Shown here piece by piece: positions 58,263 through 64,000 of a DNA stretch of 64,000 bases (positions are counted from its first letter, which is position 1; every line of letters starts with the position of its first letter). The notes beneath the pieces were generated by a model, which was not told the origin of the DNA, ran no database searches, and worked only from the letters and a program-made list of their open reading frames with translations. The DNA comes from Tetrahymena thermophila SB210 (Eukaryota > Ciliophora > Oligohymenophorea > Hymenostomatida > Tetrahymenidae). A program made the translations under genes and the position numbers. The stretch lies in NCBI RefSeq assembly GCF_000189635.1, contig NW_002476250.1:248001-312000 (forward strand), read 5' to 3'.

Positions 58263-59789
58263 ATGTTTTGGGATAAGGACTTCTTCCCTAACACTTCTTA
58301 CAAAATGAAGTGTTAGTTCTACGTTATGTGCTTAATTTGGGCTTTCTAAGGTCCTGTTATGAATAGTATTCCATTCTTGTTCTAAAATCCTCAAGATATG
58401 GAGTGTGAAATTGATGGCACCTACACCCCTTGTACTGTAGAACAAATGTGTGCAAATAAATACAAATATAGATATCCTGACGAAATCCACATTTAAAGTA
58501 TTACTTAATAATTCGATTTTGTTTGTGACAAGCAACTCACTGTCGCCTCTATCCTTGGTTTAGCTATGGGCGGTTAAATTTTGGGTTATATTTTAATCAT
58601 GCTCTACGATTTCCCCAAGAAAATCAAGTCTCGTATGATTCTCTACACCGTCCTCGCTGAAGTTATTGTTCTTTTCTCAGTCAATTATTCTGATTTGAAC
58701 ATAATTTCTATTTCTGCCATTCTCTTTGCTTGGAATTTCCTCTTTGCTTTCTATTTTGGCCAATAGTACGCTTACATTTGCGATATCTACTCTGCTGACA
58801 TCAACAACTGGGCTCCAGTTATTCTTGGATGTATGATGCCCCTCTTCGGTATTGTTTACATTGGTTTTGCTTATGTCTCTAGCGATTGGAGAAATCATTT
58901 AACTAAATTCACTGCTATTCCTCTTCTTATCCTTGTTCTCGTTTTTTACAACATGTACGACTACAGAGATGACGAAACTGTTGACCAAACCGTTGAAAAA
59001 TCTAAGAACTCTCGTATTGAAGGTCTTGATTTAATTTCTACCTTCCTTTCTCACTTGAAGGAATTACTCTCTTCTGAAAGATGGATGATGAATAGTATCG
59101 TTTACTTCCTCTGTTGGGTAGGCAGTAACTGTGCTTATACTACTACTTTCTTGGTATTCAATGATATCACTGTTGGTACTTTTTATAAGAATTTGTTTGT
59201 TACTGCTATTTTTGATTTCGGTTCAGCTTTTGTTGCATTCTTCTTAGCTGTCTACTGCCGTAACAACAACCGTGTCAAAGATTTAATGTTCTGGACTGCT
59301 ATTGTTACAGCAATTATTCAAATCTCTTCTGCATTCTTCCCTCACAACACTACTTCAACTCGTACAAGCTACTTCTTGACTATGGCTCCTATCCTCATTT
59401 CCAAGGCTTACAGCAAGATCTTCGTTTCTTGTTTGCTTATTGATATGCCTAACTAGGTCCCATTCAAGTTCTTACTCATCCTCTTCTCTCTTTCCAACAT
59501 TTGCTCTCTCATTTTCGGTAGTATGATGCCCTTGTACTACGTATTCATGAATCAAATGGGTGTCTCCGTCTTCATCACCTTCGGTATTGTCACATTAATT
59601 ACAGCAATATACGTTTCAAAGATGACCTATATGTCAGACTTTGAAAAGAAGCAAAGCGAAATTGAATAGGGTGATCAATAGCTCCCCCCTCAAATGGCCA
59701 TGGTCCAAACTCATGTTAAGAGAAATAGCCAATAAGAAAATCAAGAATCTACCTAGTAACCCCTCATTCAAATGGATACTAGAGAGTGA
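58263..59789 (+). CDS. SLC22-like major facilitator transporter
   Basis: Intronless, 508 aa, start MFWDKDFFPNTSYKMKCQFY, TGA at 59787-59789. The N-terminal span is followed by a Cys-bearing loop (CEIDGTYTPCTVEQMC) and then SITQQFDFVCDKQLTVASIL leading into LGLAMGGQILGY; this 'FDFVCDK' before TM2 resembles the WDLVCD segment of SLC22 organic cation/anion transporters. About twelve hydrophobic segments follow (FLFAFYFGQQYAYICDIYSA, PVILGCMMPLFGIVYIGF, IPLLILVLVFYNMYD, NSIVYFLCWVGSNCAY, LFVTAIFDFGSAFVAFFLAV and others). The cytoplasmic tail is Gln-rich. MFS carriers of this type move small organic ions across the plasma membrane. Codons are markedly C-ending (TTC, CTC, AAC, GTC), unlike neighbouring genes, which suggests high expression. 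Substrate unknown. Confidence 0.85.
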
Positions 59790-61089
59790 TTTGTTGATTG
59801 ATTTATATAATAACTAGCAATAAAATAAGTAGAAAATAAATTAGTACAAAGAAAAACTTCTATTTTCTAATTTAATATGCAATATATAATTTAATATTTT
59901 TTAGTTAATTAATTAGCAGCAAGCATGTCATCAAATTTTATGTTTTTTTATCATAAATCCAACTCATTCAACTTTTAAACATTTTATTCAATTAATCATA
60001 TAAATCTTAATTTGATAATATTATTTATTTCTCCTTAATAATCTTATTATTTAAAGTATTTCAAGTCTAGCCTTACTATAACTAAAATTAGTTTAATTCA
60101 AAATTATTTAATAAATGTTCCTTTGATAATACAAATAAAAAAGGGATGCATAAATCCTTTGTCTAATTATAAATAATTTTTTTCTTTTAAATTTAATAGA
60201 TTTTAAGTTCTAGCATAAAAGCAAACATTTTTAATATATAAATATGATAAGAAAATTATATCTGAAAGTAGAAAATTGAAAATATATTCTATTAAATGTG
60301 AAATTAAATTCTTTTAATTAAATATGTTATCTAATTTATTCGCATTATAATGTTCTGAATATAGAAAATCAACTCATTATTATTGAATTAATCAGCCTAT
60401 AAATTGGTATTTTCTTTAAAATAGAAACCTGTCAAAGATGAATTTTAACAAAAGTTTTGAACTTAAAATTATGAAAAAAGATAAACAAATGAATATAAAA
60501 TCTATTTCTATTTTATAAAATTTCACATTTTTAAAAATAAACCAATATAATCAATTAAACAAATAAATTTAGTTAAGGATAAAAAAATCATAATTTTTAC
60601 AAAAAACTTTAGGCTTTCCTTTAAGTTTAAAATAATATTTATGAGAATAATTAATAATACTTATTTTTTAAAGATAGAAAATAAAAATTCATATAAAAAT
60701 ATTTTTTCTCTTTATAAAGAATTTAATTATTTGTAAATTTTTAATTTAATTTCCAAATTATATTATTTAATATTTTTAATGAGAGTTTCTTAAAAAGTAA
60801 GAATTACTTTTTTATTAACCATTATGAATAAAAGTGATGTCAATTGTTATTTTTTAGCAATCTTAATTAATTAATTTAAATGATTTTTGATCAAAAATTT
60901 ATACTTTTTATATTAATACAAATCTATATTAGTTTTAAACAGAATTTTTAGTTGTATTTTTCATTAAATTGCTGACTTGCTCCTTTATTAAGTAAGGTGC
61001 TAACCGAGTACATAATTTTGAATTATTAGTAAGTACTTAATAGCACAAAGAGCAAGTGATTTTATTTATTTATTTATAATTTTAGTATT
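59790..61089. other. Convergent intergenic region, 1.3 kb
   Basis: Lies between the 3' ends of the transporter gene (+) and the gene ending at 61090 (-). It holds the inverted repeat at 60976-61056 close to the latter gene's stop; otherwise AT-rich with nothing seen. Confidence 0.5.
60976..61056. other. Two-tier inverted repeat, possible structured RNA
   Basis: The outer arms CTTGCTC (60976-60982) and GAGCAAG (61050-61056) enclose inner arms TATTAAGTA (60986-60994) and TACTTAATA (61034-61042), giving 7 + 9 bp separated by a small internal loop. An alternative inner pairing GTGCTA/TAGCAC (60997-61002 / 61041-61046) competes with the second helix, and AGTAC/GTACT can extend it. It starts about 34 bp beyond the stop of the gene at 61090, so it may be a 3' UTR hairpin of that gene or a separate small RNA. 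No known RNA family was recognised. Confidence 0.5.
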
Positions 61090-62418
61090 TCAGCTAATTA
61101 CTATTCCTTTTCTTACTGGAGGCTTTCTATTTTATTTATTATTTTTATCATTTTCAAATATATTACTATTAAAAAGTTCAGGATAGAATTTCTCCAAGAA
61201 TAACTCAGAATACATTTGATATTCTACTGAAAATGGAGCTTAAACTGAATTTTATTCTAAATCTAAATTGTTTTAGCTTGTTCTAATGTCTAAAATAGCT
61301 TTTATTTATTGAACACTTATATCGAAACGAATTATTAGACCATATAAATCGTACTTTTCTATCCAACTTGGCCTATCATCAAAAGTTACTTGCTATAAAA
61401 CTACCTTGCAGTTTATAACAATCCCATCATATGTTCTTAGAATAAATGGTTATGGTTCTGTTTCTTTTATTTCATTGTTTAGGGCTTACATAACTAGTAA
61501 AAAAAATTTCAAGCGAAAATCCCCTGTTTTTTCGTTATAGTAGTTTTAACCACGATATACTAAATTTTCTATTTAGTTGATTTCAATGCCTAGCAAACTA
61601 CATAGAGAGAAGCTAAATCCAGATTTAAATAATTCAATTTCACCTGTTATGTAGTTAGTTCTGTAAAGTTCATAATCATAAAATGCTGAAGGATCTAAAT
61701 TATCCTTAATCCATTACTTAAAATATTTAACAAATTGCTCTTACAACTACGCAAAATCCTCTTTCTTTTTGGCACTCTTTATCATTTTAGCCTTCTAAAT
61801 AGATATTTGAGGTAACAAATAACTTTTTACTATATATTAATATACTGTTAACTCTTAAGCAAGCTCAAGATAGTCTTAATTTTACATCTTAATGAACCTA
61901 TCAATTAGAAATTAAAAATCCACAATACCGCAAGAGGATAAAGGGTTTAAAACTATATCAACAACTGATAATTAGAAATCTTTAACCACATATATAGGGC
62001 TATGCATTCTTTCAACATATAAAATTAAATTATCATGAAAAGGATCCTCATAGTCTTTATAGTAGGTCTCTACTTCTAAGCATCCATATAAAGTGATTAA
62101 ATGATCTTAACTAATCTCTTTAAATAATGGCTAATAAGGTACTATCATTAACTACTTTTTAGTGAATCTTTTTGACTGCGATTTGCTTAATTTAGCGATA
62201 GTTTTTTTTATTCTTAGATTGTGAATAACCCTCAAAGCTCCATCATTTCTCTCAATATTATTATCATGGAGTAAGTTTTCATTTGAGTCATTTGCAAGAC
62301 TGTTTTTGCTCTCAGTAATTTAGTTAGCATTTTACAAATCAGACTAACAATAAGATTATTCTTCAATATCAGTGGCAATTTTTTCATCTGATTCTAACAT
62401 TAATTCTTGCCTGATCAT
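61090..62418 (-). CDS. Intronless protein of unknown function, possible PAS-like region
   Basis: 442 aa, from MIRQELMLESDEKIATDIEE at 62418 to TGA at 61092-61090 after KPPVRKGIVIS. Residues 1-100 are acidic and Asn-rich, followed by a basic patch (NLRIKKTIAKLSKSQSKRFT). The middle is a folded-looking mix of aromatic and hydrophobic residues (HLITLYGCLEVETYYKDYED, DFQFLIDRFIKMQNQDYLEL). Residues about 270-370 (FKSGFSFSLCSLLGIEINQI, FRLKFFLLVMQALN, PFILRTYDGIVINCKV, DLYGLIIRFDIS) have the order and length of a PAS-type sensor fold, though no signature residue proves it. No membrane span or signal peptide. The basic patch could be a nuclear localisation signal, so a regulatory role is possible; this is weak inference. 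Confidence 0.75.
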
Positions 62419-64000
62419 TTTAATATTTCAAATGTTTTTAAATGGAGTATAAAGATTAGTAATTATCTATTTTATCTTTGATTAAAAGTATTGACTATTT
62501 TTTATAATTTTCTAATAGAAAAATAGGAAATACTGCCTTTAATATATGCAATTTAGAAATTTAATTTATTATTGCGATGCATATTTCATTAAGATTGTTG
62601 TAGATTAAATATATTGGTTTATTTAGATTATATCCTTTTAGAATTCATAAAAGAAATTGTAAGAACTAGTTCAAATACATTAAAAAATGACTAATAAGAA
62701 TAAATTTCACCTTTTTTTAGATTAATTCAGGTATAAAATAATTGAACTTACTTTATTAGCTGGATTACAAATATTTAAAAGGCTTAATTTACACTTAAAC
62801 AGTATTTATAAAATAAGTTTATAATAATTAAATTAATTCTAATGACTTTCACCTTCAAAATTTAGTATTTCAAACTTTAGAATAATTATATATTTTAAAT
62901 TTATTAAAATATAAAAATGAATAAAAAATAAATACATATCCTAGAAAAAAGTAATAAAAAATAAATCAATTATCAATAAAATAATTTATTTTTAATTTAT
63001 ACTTCTATCATCAATTTTTTAGAAAGAAATCTTTGATATCTAGAGACAATCTTCAATATAAAACCTAAATAATAAATATTTAATATTAAAAAATAATAAA
63101 TTAAATATATAAATACCAAATAATTTTTAATCTTTTTTGAATGCATTTGTAAACTATAAATACTCCTTAGACTGTGGTATTATAATTTTATAAATTGAAA
63201 AATCTAAGATAATTAATTTAATTTAATAAAATCTAAACTTCAAAATAAATCTTTTAATAATTCATTAATGATAAAATTTTTTAAATTCTTAAATGCTAAA
63301 AATTTGATAAATAAAAAGTTATTTTAATCAATTGATTTCATGGGAATATTAAGGAAAATGCCTTTTTTTACCCCCCATGCCCATAAACGCTCCGATTGTA
63401 AATTCTCTTTTATTTCTATCATAGAATGAAGAAGAAAAAAAATACTTTATCAATTAGAAATCTATTTTTTGATGGATAAATTCTTTTATAATTTTTTTAA
63501 AAGTGAATTTTAAAACTGATTTAAATTATACAATTTTATTTTTTACCTATTGATTTCAAGAATCAATTCTAATCAAAAATGAGTAAAATGTAAATCCTAC
63601 TATAAATCAATGATTATGATACTATATTTTTATTATAAAGACTTTTTTTAATTTAAAATGTATATTATTTTTATTATTTTAAAGAATTTTTATAAAATAA
63701 AATATTTTTTCTTAAAAATAATATACCAAAAATTTGAAATTGCGTAAAAAGAGTTAAGAGCAGTGAGGATCTAACTAATTAAATAAATGTATTTTTTTTA
63801 CTTAATTTTGAGACATTTATTAGAATAGGGTAATGGCTAGTAAAATTTAAAGATAGAAAATGAGATAAAAATATTTTTTTTTAAACTTTTATTATTTGTA
63901 CCTTAAATAGATATTTATCTATTCTCAAGGTTGCTATTAGAATATAAAGTGATGATAGTTTAGAATTTTCAATCAATATACTAAAAGAGAAAACAAGAGA
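62419..64000. other. Intergenic, 1.6 kb to window end
   Basis: Upstream of the gene at 62418, running to the window edge. Very AT-rich except a short GC patch at 63371-63400 with a run of six C's followed by ATGCCC. No exon or RNA gene could be supported. Confidence 0.5.

Overview
The window reads as macronuclear DNA of an oligohymenophorean ciliate, most likely Tetrahymena or a close relative. It is extremely AT-rich. TAA and TAG occur inside every long conserved reading frame at positions where the family has glutamine: the Q of the ABC signature LSGGQ is TAA at 34315-34317, and the Q of the helicase Q-motif 'PIQ' is TAA at 37749-37751. Only TGA ends frames. Genes are split by short AT-rich GT...AG introns, mostly about 50-110 nt. 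Frames found under the standard code are therefore mostly fragments or shadows; the models below were read by eye with TAA/TAG = Gln and checked for codon phase across introns where exon ends are given.

Layout, left to right: (1) 2-10272 +, the 3' part of a giant Cys-rich / beta-helix / multi-TM surface protein gene; (2) 10919-12001 +, a small polytopic membrane protein whose 3' end overlaps (3) 11816-13079 -, a hydrophilic protein; (4) 13581-17770 +, a voltage-gated K+ channel with a cyclic-nucleotide-binding domain and a CCHC zinc knuckle; (5) 18473-19102 +, a small LRR protein; (6) 19628-22093 -, a single-pass Cys-rich receptor-like protein with a Gln/Asn-rich tail; (7) 23208-25621 - and (8) 26226-27109 -, coiled-coil proteins; (9) 27633-30919 -, a protein with a CDCA7-type (zf-4CXXC_R1) zinc finger; (10) 32454-34641 +, an ABCB-type half transporter; (11) 35519-40236 +, a DDX46/Prp5-like DEAD-box splicing helicase; (12) 40873-45405 +, a large LRR protein with a 'WICDGW' module and an EF-hand-like region; (13) 45837-50177 -, an AGC-family protein kinase with a huge Asn/Ser-rich tail; (14) 52083-57051 +, a many-exon leucine-rich protein; (15) 58263-59789 +, an SLC22-like transporter with unusually C-rich codons; (16) 61090-62418 -, an intronless protein of unknown function.

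The neighbours do not form a pathway or operon; this is ordinary eukaryotic gene order. Several pairs are divergent (3/4, 9/10, 13/14) and share upstream DNA, and others are convergent (2/3, 5/6, 12/13, 15/16). No tRNA, rRNA, CRISPR array, transposon or telomere was seen. The most unusual points are the CDCA7-type finger, the zinc knuckle fused to the channel, the tail-to-tail overlap of genes 2 and 3, two outsized introns (in the helicase and kinase genes), the codon-use contrast of gene 15, and a two-tier inverted repeat at 60976-61056.
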